Source: Patescibacteria group bacterium
Lineage (GTDB): Bacteria; Patescibacteriota; Minisyncoccia; Phycocordibacterales; PALSA-1337
DNA length: 32,450 nucleotides
Assembly: GCA_028865615.1 (NCBI GenBank)
Contig: JAGWJT010000006.1
Coordinates: 1 to 32,450 of the forward strand
Reading direction: 5' to 3'
Numbering within the stretch: position 1 is the stretch's first letter; every line of letters begins with the position of its first letter. Under the pieces are notes generated by a model. That model saw only the letters and a program-made list of their open reading frames with translations. It was not told the origin of the DNA and did no database searches. Positions 13,812-21,268 of this stretch are shown here, one piece after another. Both the position numbers and the translations under genes were made by a program.

Positions 13812-14741
13812 CTACTTCTTGCGATTATGGAACTCCTTGTGGACACGTTTCAGTTCCGCATCGGTAAAGTGAGTATATATCTGCGTAGTGGCTATATTGG
13901 AATGGCCCAATAACATCTGCACTGAACGCAGGTCGGCACCATTTCCGAGGAGATCGGTGGCAAAACAATGCCTTATGACGTGAGGGGTGACTTTCTTGCT
14001 TATGCCGGCTCTTATAGCGGCAAGCTTGACTATGCGCTCTACAGAGCGCTTGTCCAGCTTCAGGCCATCGTCCTTGTTGGCTGTCCTTGGACCCAGTTGT
14101 ATGAACAGCGCATCATCGACATCGGTGCGCTTTGCCAGGTACTTATTTACCGCTTTTCTGGCGTCGTCGGATATGAACACGACTCTGATTTTGTCGCCTT
14201 TGCCGCGGACGGAAAAGCTATCGGCGTCGAAGTCCAGATCTCTTGTAAGGGAACACAGCTCGGCTACGCGCAGGCCCGTAGAGAATAGGAGTTGCAATAT
14301 GGCATGATCACGCAAGGCTTTCAGGTCGTTGCCGTCCGGCTCGGCCAAAAGACGCCCGAGCTCCGACGGTGTTATCAGATCCAGCTGACGGTCCCCGACC
14401 TTGGCTAGTTCTATATTCTCGGGAGAAAGCGATCTTATACCGCGTTTTGCAAGGAATTTCAGGAAGGCGCGTATGGCGATCAGATAGTAGTTCTGGGTCT
14501 TTTTCTTGAGGGTGCCGCCTGGATTCTTTGTATCCCGTTTGTGGCTCGACTGGCGATTGAGCCACAAACGAAAATCCCGCACCATGTCTATGGTTATGTC
14601 TTCTGCGCTCTTCGGTTTGGCATATACGAGGAATCTGGAGATATAATCATCGTATACCTTGACCGTTCGTAGGGAACGGCCTTTCTCGATCTCTATATAT
14701 TCCAGGAATCGTTGCTTTTGGTCTTTTATATTGTGCGACAT
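13812..14741 (-). CDS. xerD: Tyrosine recombinase XerC/XerD family
   Basis: Site-specific recombinase that resolves chromosome dimers at dif-type sites. The N-terminal SAM-like core-binding domain spans about residues 1-95. The C-terminal catalytic domain shows all active-site residues: Arg in [13 protein letters not shown], Lys in [10 protein letters not shown], His and Arg in [12 protein letters not shown], His in [11 protein letters not shown], and the nucleophile Tyr in IYTH. The 309-residue length is normal. It is the only Xer in the window; whether it is XerC, XerD or a lone XerH-like enzyme cannot be told from sequence reading. It is not next to mobile-element genes. A TATAAT lies 8 nt before its ATG, and it is divergent from rpsO across 66 bp. 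Confidence 0.93.
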   Translation of the reverse strand: MSHNIKDQKQRFLEYIEIEKGRSLRTVKVYDDYISRFLVYAKPKSAEDITIDMVRDFRLWLNRQSSHKRDTKNPGGTLKKKTQNYYLIAIRAFLKFLAKRGIRSLSPENIELAKVGDRQLDLITPSELGRLLAEPDGNDLKALRDHAILQLLFSTGLRVAELCSLTRDLDFDADSFSVRGKGDKIRVVFISDDARKAVNKYLAKRTDVDDALFIQLGPRTANKDDGLKLDKRSVERIVKLAAIRAGISKKVTPHVIRHCFATDLLGNGADLRSVQMLLGHSNIATTQIYTHFTDAELKRVHKEFHNRKK

Positions 14742-14749
14742 ATGTGGAC

Positions 14750-14755
14750 ATTATA
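14750..14755 (-). promoter_or_regulatory. -10 box of the Xer gene
   Basis: TATAAT on the minus strand ends 8 nt before the ATG at 14739-14741, so the leader is at most 2-3 nt. I find no good -35 match. The site is just 17 bp from the -35 box of the divergent rpsO promoter. Confidence 0.6.
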
Positions 14756-14772
14756 CAGACTGGGCACGAATA

Positions 14773-14801
14773 TTGCATTTTTTAGGTATTCGTGCTACGA
14801 T
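14773..14801 (+). promoter_or_regulatory. rpsO promoter with leaderless geometry
   Basis: TTGCAT (14773-14778), a 17-nt spacer and TACGAT (14796-14801), with exactly 6 nt to the ATG at 14808. No room remains for the structured leader that regulates rpsO in E. coli. Confidence 0.68.
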
Positions 14802-14807
14802 ATCCCC

Positions 14808-15074
14808 ATGTTAACCACAAAACAGAAGTCACGTATCATCAAGGAATCAGCCGTACACGACAAGGATACAGGCTCCCCGGAAGTCCAGATCGCCATCCTT
14901 AGCAAGCAGATAGACGAGTTGGTGAGCCACCTGAAGAAACACAAGAAAGACAACCATTCACGCCGTGGCCTTTTGGGCATGGTAGCCGATAGGCAGACCC
15001 ATCTGGCTTATCTGCGCAAGAATTATCCGCGCCGATATTCCAGCATAGTCAAAAAGCTCGAACTCAAGAAGTAG
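14808..15074 (+). CDS. rpsO: 30S ribosomal protein S15 (uS15)
   Basis: Primary 16S rRNA-binding protein of the 30S platform. From the ATG at 14808 it is 88 residues, the standard length, beginning [13 protein letters not shown]. The uS15 signature follows: [42 protein letters not shown], and [23 protein letters not shown]. Longer in-frame starts upstream are rejected because the promoter overlaps them. It is divergent from the Xer gene, and a 6-bp hairpin follows 34 nt after the stop. In E. coli S15 represses its own translation through a leader pseudoknot; with no leader here, any such control must work differently. Confidence 0.97.
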   Translation: MLTTKQKSRIIKESAVHDKDTGSPEVQIAILSKQIDELVSHLKKHKKDNHSRRGLLGMVADRQTHLAYLRKNYPRRYSSIVKKLELKK

Positions 15075-15108
15075 CATTTTAATAACAGTCGAAGCATTTA
15101 ACAAAGCC

Positions 15109-15123
15109 GAGCGCCTAGCGCTC
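15109..15123 (+). terminator. Perfect small hairpin between rpsO and the NYN gene
   Basis: GAGCGC (15109-15114), loop CTA, GCGCTC (15118-15123), then AACATTTTC and the next ATG. It could be a weak terminator or a leader hairpin for the NYN gene. Confidence 0.4.
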
Positions 15124-15132
15124 AACATTTTC

Positions 15133-15648
15133 ATGGCAATCATAAAGCACAAAGAACAGAGAGTGGGCGTTTTCATCGATGCCCAGAACCTCTACCACAG
15201 CGGCAAGAATCTATATCGTTCGAAGGTCAATTTCGGCAAGATATTGGAAGACGCCTTGGCAGGCAGACGATTGTCTCGCGCCATAGCCTACGTGATAAAG
15301 ACAGAATCCGGCGAGGAGAGCGGCTTTTTCGATGCTCTGACAAAGTCAGGCATAGAGACAAAGATCAAGGACCTGCAGGTCTTCAGTTCCGGAGCCAAGA
15401 AGGCCGACTGGGACGTGGGTATGGCCATAGATGCGGTCAAACTGGCGCCAAAACTGGACGCGGTCGTGCTCATCACTGGAGACGGCGACCATATACCGCT
15501 CGTGGAATATCTACAGAATCAAGGCTGCCAAGTGGAAGTCGTTTCTTTCGGCAAATCCACATCGGCCAAACTCAAAGAATCAGCTGATCACTTCATGGAC
15601 CTAGATGCTTCGCCGGCAAAGTACCTGATGAGGGGAGCGAGGAGGTAG
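15133..15648 (+). CDS. NYN-domain (LabA/DUF88-like) putative ribonuclease
   Basis: A 171-residue, PIN-like fold protein. The acidic metal-binding residues expected for the family are visible: the first Asp in VGVFIDAQNLYH (about residue 16), the middle KADWDVGMAIDAVKL (two Asp), and the late VVLITGDGDHIPLVEYL. NYN proteins are predicted or shown to cleave RNA, and the bacterial LabA/YaiI-type members usually stand alone. The last part (VVSFGKSTSAKLKESADHFMDL) is the usual C-terminal strand and helix. It follows rpsO on the same strand with a 58-nt gap containing a hairpin and may be cotranscribed. The substrate is unknown. Confidence 0.9.
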   Translation: MAIIKHKEQRVGVFIDAQNLYHSGKNLYRSKVNFGKILEDALAGRRLSRAIAYVIKTESGEESGFFDALTKSGIETKIKDLQVFSSGAKKADWDVGMAIDAVKLAPKLDAVVLITGDGDHIPLVEYLQNQGCQVEVVSFGKSTSAKLKESADHFMDLDASPAKYLMRGARR

Positions 15649-15650
15649 GG

Positions 15651-15671
15651 AAAATTTCTAATTGACCTAAT
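15651..15671 (+). repeat. Dispersed 21-bp repeat, third copy
   Basis: Identical over 21 bp to the reverse complement of 10724-10744. It lies 2 bp after the stop of the NYN gene and just upstream of the toxin-antitoxin promoter. Confidence 0.88.
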
Positions 15672-15691
15672 CGGTCTAATCATTATAGGCC

Positions 15692-15721
15692 TTGACTTTC
15701 AAGTTTAACTTAAGGTAAACT
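15692..15721 (+). promoter_or_regulatory. Toxin-antitoxin promoter with leaderless geometry
   Basis: TTGACT (15692-15697), an 18-nt spacer and TAAACT (15716-15721), with 6 nt to the ATG at 15728. Confidence 0.6.
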
Positions 15722-15727
15722 TTGGCC

Positions 15728-15985
15728 ATGAGGACAAAAGCCATGAATTCAAATATCGTCGCCCTGAAAGATCTCCGTTTGAACATGGAGAAATACATTA
15801 AGATGGTCGAAAAAGGCCATTCTTTCATCGTGGTGAAGAAGTCCACTCCGGTCTTCAAGGTTGAACCAGTAGATCCGTGGGGAGACGAGGGCACTTGGAC
15901 CACCATAGCGGATTTCTCTTCCTATTCCGTTACCGGCGGCATACCCATAGATGAGCTGATAAAGAAGCTCGAGGCCGCTAAATGA
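15728..15985 (+). CDS. Putative Phd/YefM-like antitoxin
   Basis: An 85-residue protein from ATG 15728, chosen because the -10 box ends 6 nt before it; ATG 15743 (MNSNIVALKDL) is an alternative with a weak AGGA upstream. The N-terminal half fits the Phd/YefM pattern of a short strand, a helix (ALKDLRLNMEKYIKMVEKG) and a second strand (HSFIVVKKSTPVFKVEPV). The C-terminus (IPIDELIKKLEAAK) would be the toxin-binding helix. The overlap of 4 nt with a RelE-like gene is typical for such pairs. Antitoxins of this class bind their own promoter and neutralise the toxin. Confidence 0.82.
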   Translation: MRTKAMNSNIVALKDLRLNMEKYIKMVEKGHSFIVVKKSTPVFKVEPVDPWGDEGTWTTIADFSSYSVTGGIPIDELIKKLEAAK

Positions 15986-16230
15986 ATAAGACCGATAAGT
16001 ACATAAAGAAGCTGCCTCCCAAGAAACGAGAAGAGATCCTGGAAATATTGAGACGGATAAAAGAAGGCATCATGGCGGGCCTGGATTTCAAGAAGCTCAA
16101 GGGATATGACAATTATTTCAGGGTAAGGAAAGGGGATACGCGCATCATCTTCCACCTGGACATCAACGGTCAGCCCGAGATACGGAGCGTCGGCAATAAA
16201 GACGATAATACATACAGGAGGATCAAATGA
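15982..16230 (+). CDS. RelE/ParE-superfamily toxin-like protein
   Basis: An 82-residue basic protein starting on the ATGA overlap with the antitoxin. It begins with a helical hairpin (KYIKKLPPKKREEILEILRRI) and continues with the RelE-type beta sheet: FKKLKGYDNYFRVRKGDTRIIFHLD, the classic L-x-G-x-x-x-x-R-V-R-x-G-x-x-R-I-I-F pattern. The end (IRSVGNKDDNTYRRIK) matches the last strand. RelE members cut mRNA on the ribosome while ParE members poison gyrase; the sequence alone does not decide which. An imperfect inverted repeat follows right after the stop. Confidence 0.87.
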   Translation: MNKTDKYIKKLPPKKREEILEILRRIKEGIMAGLDFKKLKGYDNYFRVRKGDTRIIFHLDINGQPEIRSVGNKDDNTYRRIK

Positions 16231-16232
16231 AA

Positions 16233-16271
16233 AAGCCCCGGCGTTGGCATCGAATTGATAAATCCGGGCTT
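16233..16271. terminator. Inverted repeat after the toxin gene
   Basis: AAGCCCCGG (16233-16241) pairs with CCGGGCTT (16264-16271) with one bulged C, across a 22-nt loop. A T run follows only in the minus direction, so terminator strength on the plus strand is doubtful. Confidence 0.4.
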
Positions 16272-16279
16272 GACACGCA

Positions 16280-16288
16280 TGGTATAAT
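16280..16288 (+). promoter_or_regulatory. Extended -10 promoter of the ORF6N gene
   Basis: TGGTATAAT is a perfect extended -10 box ending 7 nt before the ATG at 16296. A TTGACA at 16270-16275 is too close (7 nt) to act as its -35. Confidence 0.6.
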
Positions 16289-16295
16289 TAGACCG

Positions 16296-16898
16296 ATGCC
16301 TACTAATAAATCTCGCGCCGAGACCGGCCTTATCGTTCCTATGACGCACGAATTCATCGCGCGGCGTATTTTCTTCGTGCGAGGACAGAAAGTCATGCTA
16401 GACCGCGACTTGGCAGAGCTTTATCAAGTCGAGAACAAACGCCTTAACGAACAGGTCAAGCGCAACATCAGCCGTTTTCCGATAGATTTCATGTTCCAGT
16501 TAAATGCCCGGGAAGTGGATGCCTTGATGCGGTCGCAAATTGCGACCGCATCCGGAAAGCGTCGTAATATCAGGTTTAGGCCGTATGCCTTTACGGAATT
16601 GGGCATATCCATGCTGTCATCCGTGCTCAATAGCGAACAAGCGGTCCAAATGAATATCTTCATCATGCGCGCTTTCGTCAGGCTCCGTCGGATGGTATCG
16701 AGAAACAAAGACTTGGAGACCCGAGTAGATAAGTTAGAGATCAACCAGATGAAGCAAGAGCTCGGCTTGGCCGAAGTCTACGGCCACGTCAAAAAGTTCA
16801 TGCCACCACTTCACGGCCAGGATGATTTGATCATTCTGAACATTCTGTGTAATTGCACAATGCGCGAGGCATTTCATCTCGCCACTTGTATTGAATGA
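16296..16898 (+). CDS. ORF6N-domain protein
   Basis: The ORF6N domain, common in phage and CPR genomes and thought to bind DNA, is complete: FIARRIFFVRGQKVMLDRDL, AELYQVENKRLNEQVKRN, FPIDFMFQL, then FRPYAFTELGISMLSSVLNS and MNIFIMRAFVRLRRM. A coiled segment follows (LETRVDKLEINQMKQELGLA). I start at ATG 16296, 7 nt after an extended -10 box, giving 200 residues; the in-frame ATG at 16227 sits on the toxin stop codon and upstream of the promoter. After about residue 168 (KKFMPPL) the frame runs through antisense of the convergent gene, so the last 30 residues look accidental: the usual tail has been lost or replaced. Confidence 0.85.
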   Translation: MPTNKSRAETGLIVPMTHEFIARRIFFVRGQKVMLDRDLAELYQVENKRLNEQVKRNISRFPIDFMFQLNAREVDALMRSQIATASGKRRNIRFRPYAFTELGISMLSSVLNSEQAVQMNIFIMRAFVRLRRMVSRNKDLETRVDKLEINQMKQELGLAEVYGHVKKFMPPLHGQDDLIILNILCNCTMREAFHLATCIE

Positions 16899-17156
16899 AT
16901 CTGCCTTATCAGCCCTTAATCTAGTGCCGAGCAATTTCCACTGTGATGCGACATAATCCTCAATCACTTTTGCCATCCACACATTATCCCATTCATTACC
17001 GGCACAACCGGCTGTGGCAATAATGACTGAATTACTTGGATCGTTCGCCGCCAATTCGATGGCTCTGTTGCAAGCGATTGCTGTTTCTTTGCCAACGGTG
17101 ATCCGACCCGACTTGTCGCGAGCGAGATCGCAGGCGACAATCATTATGATTTTCAA
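16734..17156 (-). pseudogene. DUF218/YdcF-like protein, C-terminally truncated
   Basis: Starts at TTG 17156 behind the strongest Shine-Dalgarno sequence in the window (GGAGG, about 7 nt upstream). The first 115 residues resemble the DUF218/YdcF family: a first strand (IIMIVACDL), SNSVIIATAGCAGNEWDNVWMAKVI, then SFNTSGEMKCLA and QIILAVKWWH. The family normally continues for some 40-60 residues, but from about 16,805 down to the stop the frame is only antisense of the ORF6N gene. I read this as a 3' truncation caused by a rearrangement that joined the two convergent genes. It may still be expressed. The family assignment is moderate. Confidence 0.55.
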
Positions 17157-17239
17157 ACAACACCTCCGTTTCTGGCCTTATCGGCCGGTTGAAAGTTGAA
17201 CTATGTTTAAGCTAATCGCAAATACACGAATTGTAATAT

Positions 17240-17269
17240 TTGTCAAATCAAATCGGTGCGTGCTACATT
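17240..17269 (+). promoter_or_regulatory. Putative pnp promoter
   Basis: TTGTCA (17240-17245), an 18-nt spacer and TACATT (17264-17269). This gives a leader of roughly 155 nt. On the other strand the same place reads TTGACA (complement of 17241-17246), which may serve the divergent DUF218-like gene. Confidence 0.45.
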
Positions 17270-17319
17270 GTCACTGCTGAAAGGCACATTACAAAGTAAC
17301 TCGCCTTCGGATAGGCAGG

Positions 17320-17419
17320 TTTGAATGGCCACAACGCGCAGCAAGTGCGAAGCGCCGGCTTTCATTCAAAACTGAAATCTGGGGGCGCAGAACGAGGCCG
17401 CGGAACAAATAGTGCGGCC
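17320..17419 (+). promoter_or_regulatory. Structured pnp leader
   Basis: Two hairpins precede pnp. The outer stem TTTGAATG (17320-17327) with CATTCAAA (17363-17370) encloses GCC/GGC and GCGC/GCGC pairs. The second, GGCCGC (17396-17401) with GCGGCC (17414-17419), ends 11 nt before the ATG. In E. coli pnp is autoregulated through a leader hairpin cut by RNase III; a similar role here is inference. Confidence 0.5.
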
Positions 17420-17430
17420 GCGATTCATTC

Positions 17431-19680
17431 ATGACGAAAAAAGAGTACTCTATAGAGGTCGGCGGCAAGACTATGACCGCCGAATTCAATGACTTGGCGG
17501 ATCAAGCCAATGGCGCTGTCATGCTCCGATACGGCAATACCGTCGTATTGGCCACGGCCGTCATGGGAGGCATGCGCGAGGGAGGAGATTTCTTTCCGCT
17601 CACTGTGGACTACGAGGAACGTTTCTATGCCACAGGCAAGATACTAGGCTCGCGATTTGTGCGCAGGGAAGGTAGGCCTTCTACGGAGGCTATTTTGAGC
17701 GGGCGCATAGTGGACAGGACCATAAGGCCGCTATTCAATCAGAAGATAAGGAACGAAGTGCAGGTCGTGATCACCACTATATCGATCGATCAAGACGACC
17801 CGGATGTGGTGGCCGTCATAGCGGCATCGCTTGCGCTCGGCACCTCGGATATTCCATGGAATGGACCGGTGTCAGCAGTACGCATGTGCCGCGACGGCAA
17901 GTGGCTCGTCAATCCTGACTTCAAGGCTCGCGAGGAGGCCGGAGTGTCCATGGAGATGGTGGCTTGCGGCAAGGACGGCATGATAAACATGATAGAAGTC
18001 GGCTCGAAAGAAATATCTGAGGATGTAGCAAACGAAGGCCTGAAGCTGGCCTCGGAAGAGATAGAGAAAGTCCAGAAGTGGCAGGAGAAGATAATAAAGG
18101 AGATAGGAAAGAAAAAGACGGAGGTCAGATTGCCGGAAGCTACGCCGGGCACGAAGGAGCTTTTCGACGCCGAGATAAGGCCGAAACTGGCCAAATACGT
18201 ATTTAGCGGCGAGCCGGGGAAGGCCAAGATGGGCGAGATAAACGAGAAGTGGACATCCTTGTTCGCAGAAAAATTTCCCGAGGGACATGCCGGCATGGCA
18301 CAAGAAGTATTCGAAGATGCCGTAAACGATCTGATACACGATGGCGCCATAGATGAAGATAAACGCGCCGATGGCAGAGGAATGGACGAGATAAGACCGT
18401 TATTCGTCAAGGCCGGCGGGGTTTCACCAATACTTCATGGTTCAGGGATATTTTACCGCGGCGGCACGCATATATTGTCGACTCTGACGCTCGGTTCACC
18501 CGGTGACGCTCAAGTCATAGAAGGGGTGGTTGCCGATGAGAACAAGCGCTTCATGCATCACTACAATTTTCCGCCTTTTTCTACCGGCGAGACGGGCAAG
18601 ATAGGCGGCACGAATAGGCGCATGATCGGCCACGGCGCTCTTGCCGAGAAAGCATTGCTTCCCGTAGTTCCTGATAAAGACAAATTCCCATACACCATCC
18701 GCCTAGTATCGGAAGCGATGGCATCGAACGGATCTACTTCAATGGGCTCCGTCTGCGGCTCAACGCTCGCATTGATGGACGGCGGCGTGCCTATAAAGGC
18801 ACCGGTGGCAGGCATAGCTAGCGGTCTGATGATGCGCGCAAAGGCAAAAGGCAAAGCGCAAAATGCAAAACCGGAAGACGGTTTCGATTACAAGGTGTTA
18901 ACAGACATTCAGGGCCCTGAAGACCACCATGGCGACATGGATTTCAAAGTCGCAGGCACTCGTGAAGGAATCACTGCCATTCAAATGGATGTGAAGGTGG
19001 GTGGTATACCTTTGAAAATCTTGGCGGAAGCGTTTGAAAAGGCCAAAGCTGCAAGGTACACGATACTCGACTTAATCGAGAAAGAAATTGCCAAACCGCG
19101 CGCGTCTATATCACCAAATGCGCCGGAAATAATATCCATGAAGATAAAGCCCGACCAGATAGGATTGGTCATAGGTACCGGAGGCAAGACAATCAACGAG
19201 ATACGCGATGTCACGCATGTGGAAGATATAACCATAGAGGACGACGGTTCCGTATTCATAACGGGCAAGAATGGCACAGCGGAGAAAGCGCGCGAGATAA
19301 TATTCAATATGACCCGCGAATACATGCCCGGAGAGCGATACGACGGGGAAGTGACACGGCTCATGGACTTCGGCTTCTTCGTGAAAATTGGCCCGAATGC
19401 GGAAGGCTTGGTGCATGTCTCCGAAATGGCCCCATTCCGCGTCGAGCGCGTAGAAACATATGTCAAAGAAGGGGATAAGGTGCCTGTCGTAGTCAAGGAG
19501 ATAGACGAAAAAGGCCGAATCAATCTGTCTATAAAACAAGCCAACCCGGATTTCTTCACAAAAAAGGAAGAGACCCCCAGGCCTGCCCGCCCTACAGGCG
19601 GACCAAGCCATAGCCACGGCGGATTGGGGGGACGTGGCGGCCATCGGATGGGCGGGGGTCCTTCTAGAGGATTCAATTGA
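17431..19680 (+). CDS. pnp: Polyribonucleotide nucleotidyltransferase (PNPase)
   Basis: Phosphorolytic 3'-5' exoribonuclease and a core enzyme of mRNA decay. Its 749 residues show the full plan: first RNase PH domain (SIEVGGKTMTAEFNDLADQ, then RPLFNQKIRNEVQ), a helical linker, second RNase PH domain with FMHHYNFPPFSTGETG, GHGALAEKALLPV and the SMGSVCGSTLALMDGGVPI catalytic region, a KH domain with GLVIGTGGKTINEI (about residue 575), and an S1 domain (YDGEVTRLMDFGFFVKIG). The tail is Gly/His/Arg-rich (SHGGLGGRGGHRMGGG). The ATG lacks a Shine-Dalgarno sequence and follows a structured leader. The next gene begins 23 nt downstream with its own -10 box. Confidence 0.97.
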   Translation: MTKKEYSIEVGGKTMTAEFNDLADQANGAVMLRYGNTVVLATAVMGGMREGGDFFPLTVDYEERFYATGKILGSRFVRREGRPSTEAILSGRIVDRTIRPLFNQKIRNEVQVVITTISIDQDDPDVVAVIAASLALGTSDIPWNGPVSAVRMCRDGKWLVNPDFKAREEAGVSMEMVACGKDGMINMIEVGSKEISEDVANEGLKLASEEIEKVQKWQEKIIKEIGKKKTEVRLPEATPGTKELFDAEIRPKLAKYVFSGEPGKAKMGEINEKWTSLFAEKFPEGHAGMAQEVFEDAVNDLIHDGAIDEDKRADGRGMDEIRPLFVKAGGVSPILHGSGIFYRGGTHILSTLTLGSPGDAQVIEGVVADENKRFMHHYNFPPFSTGETGKIGGTNRRMIGHGALAEKALLPVVPDKDKFPYTIRLVSEAMASNGSTSMGSVCGSTLALMDGGVPIKAPVAGIASGLMMRAKAKGKAQNAKPEDGFDYKVLTDIQGPEDHHGDMDFKVAGTREGITAIQMDVKVGGIPLKILAEAFEKAKAARYTILDLIEKEIAKPRASISPNAPEIISMKIKPDQIGLVIGTGGKTINEIRDVTHVEDITIEDDGSVFITGKNGTAEKAREIIFNMTREYMPGERYDGEVTRLMDFGFFVKIGPNAEGLVHVSEMAPFRVERVETYVKEGDKVPVVVKEIDEKGRINLSIKQANPDFFTKKEETPRPARPTGGPSHSHGGLGGRGGHRMGGGPSRGFN

Positions 19681-19688
19681 TATTTCTC

Positions 19689-19697
19689 TGATATAAT
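19689..19697 (+). promoter_or_regulatory. Extended -10 promoter of the 383-aa gene, leaderless geometry
   Basis: TGATATAAT is a perfect extended -10 box. Exactly 6 nt separate it from the ATG at 19704. No convincing -35 was found; the box starts 8 nt after the pnp stop. Confidence 0.65.
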
Positions 19698-19703
19698 GGG
19701 TGC

Positions 19704-20855
19704 ATGGCTGACCAATCTTCTCAACCTGATTCGACGCCAATACAATCGGAACCTGCAACACAGGTCTCAGACGATGCAGCACATCAGCCGATAGACACGT
19801 CTGTCCTGAAGCCGTTGCGCACATACGAAAACGATGTGGCCGAAGTCTTGCGCGACAGAGGCACTTCAAAAGTAGCCATGGCGATAGCGGAGAGCAGGAA
19901 GAAAGGCCAGGGCGAGAGTGTCGGAAGTGAACAGGAGACTGACGCGTCCGGACAGCATCATGGTACAGGTACAAAGATGGTCATGCTGTCCATAAGCCTG
20001 CTACTCCTACTCGGGGGTTTGGCCGGGGCCTATTTCCTCTACAGCAAAAGCCCCCTGGCCGGACAGAGCCCCGTCAGCACGCAAAGCCAGGATCAACAAC
20101 CGGCATCATTGGTTCAAGCGGATTCCAGAGTAGCCTTGTATATAGATGGGCTTAGCGCCAACGACATATTACTGAAGATAAAATCAGAGATGTCTAAGCC
20201 TCAAGCCCCCGGAACCATAAAAGAGATCGTACCGGCCAAGACGGAGAATGGCGCTCCATATCGCGTATCCGCAACTGATATGGCTAACGTGATGGACATA
20301 CCCGCACCCGGCATCATATTGAGGACATTGCAACCGGAATGGATGCTGGGAGTATATTCGGACAATGCCGGCGACAAGAGCGCTTTCGTCGTAGTCAAGA
20401 CCGATTTCTTCCAAAACGCATTTGCCGGCATGCTCCAATGGGAATCGCTCATGCCCGACGACATAAGGCGATATGTATATATACAACCTGCAAGTACTTA
20501 CGGAATACCCGCTTCACAACCGACTACGACCCAAGCGACGACCTCCGACACGATATCCCTGGCCGGCAAAATTTCTAACGATACCGCTACCAACACAACG
20601 TCAGACAACGCTTCTTCCACAAATGCCTCTTCTACATTTGGGACCAACCAATCCGTTCCTGTGTTCTCCTCTCTGCGCGGGTCATTCAAAGACGAGATAG
20701 TCAAGAACAAGGACGTCAGAGCTTTCATCTCCGGCACCGGACAGACTATATTTGTCTATTCTTTTGTTGACAACTCGACATTGGTCATAGCGGAAAATGA
20801 CGGGGCGCTCTCGGAGATCATCACCCGGCTTGAAAACCAGGCATTTATGCGCTAG
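19704..20855 (+). CDS. Single-pass membrane protein of unknown function
   Basis: A 383-residue protein with a polar cytoplasmic N-terminus of about 90 residues (including LRTYENDVAEVLRDRGTSKV), one transmembrane helix at about 92-114 (MVMLSISLLLLLGGLAGAYF), and a large external part. The outer domain has alternating strands near residues 130-265 and a Thr/Ser/Asn/Ala-rich linker (about 268-315), then a compact C-terminal segment with DVRAFISGTGQTIFVYSFVD and TLVIAENDGALSEIITRLEN. No catalytic motif or known family is recognised. The preceding extended -10 box at 6 nt from the ATG fixes the start. Its placement between pnp and a DksA-type gene gives no functional clue. Confidence 0.85.
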   Translation: MADQSSQPDSTPIQSEPATQVSDDAAHQPIDTSVLKPLRTYENDVAEVLRDRGTSKVAMAIAESRKKGQGESVGSEQETDASGQHHGTGTKMVMLSISLLLLLGGLAGAYFLYSKSPLAGQSPVSTQSQDQQPASLVQADSRVALYIDGLSANDILLKIKSEMSKPQAPGTIKEIVPAKTENGAPYRVSATDMANVMDIPAPGIILRTLQPEWMLGVYSDNAGDKSAFVVVKTDFFQNAFAGMLQWESLMPDDIRRYVYIQPASTYGIPASQPTTTQATTSDTISLAGKISNDTATNTTSDNASSTNASSTFGTNQSVPVFSSLRGSFKDEIVKNKDVRAFISGTGQTIFVYSFVDNSTLVIAENDGALSEIITRLENQAFMR

Positions 20856-20867
20856 GATTGTACGACC

Positions 20868-21230
20868 ATGAACAAGAGAGAACTGGAACCGTTTAGGATC
20901 AAGCTCGAGGCCGAAAGGTCAGAATTGGAATCTGAACTTGCGGAAGTGAGCAAACGCAATCCCGCCAACCCGAACGAGTGGGACGCCGCTTCCGGCAATA
21001 TGGATGTCGACAGTGCGGATGAAAACGAAGTGGCCGACAAGATGGAGGAGCTCGAAGAGAACAGAGGTATAACTTCCAAGCTTGAGGCTCAGCTGAACGA
21101 CGTCAAAGACGCGCTGGATCGTATGGCAAAAGGCGTATACGGCCTTTGCGAGAAGTGTGGCAAACCTATCAAAACCGCCAGACTGGAAGCCAATCCCTCC
21201 GCCAGGAATTGCATAGAGCATAGCTCTTGA
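20868..21230 (+). CDS. DksA/TraR-type zinc-finger protein
   Basis: A 120-residue protein with a long coiled-coil N-terminal half (ELEPFRIKLEAERSELESELA, EDKMEELEENRGITSKLEAQLNDVKDAL) and a C-terminal finger, VYGLCEKCGKPIKTARLEANPSARNCIEH, with C-x2-C then a Cys and His where most members have a second Cys pair. DksA relatives insert the coiled coil into the RNA polymerase secondary channel and modulate promoters, often with ppGpp; that role is assumed by family. An NPANPNEWDAASGNMDVDSADENEVADKMEE-like acidic stretch is typical of the family's DNE region. It starts 12 nt after the previous stop and is probably cotranscribed with the membrane protein. Confidence 0.88.
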   Translation: MNKRELEPFRIKLEAERSELESELAEVSKRNPANPNEWDAASGNMDVDSADENEVADKMEELEENRGITSKLEAQLNDVKDALDRMAKGVYGLCEKCGKPIKTARLEANPSARNCIEHSS

Positions 21231-21268
21231 GCATACGGGCGTTCCCAGTAGACTCGTCCGCTATCGGA

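Noticed and set aside
13812-14741. Xer recombinase as an integrase of a mobile element
   Set aside because: It has normal Xer length and motifs, sits among housekeeping genes, and no attachment repeats or phage genes are nearby.
16227-16295. ATG 16227 as the start of the ORF6N protein
   Set aside because: It overlaps the toxin stop codon and lies upstream of a perfect extended -10 box; ATG 16296 leaves the domain intact.
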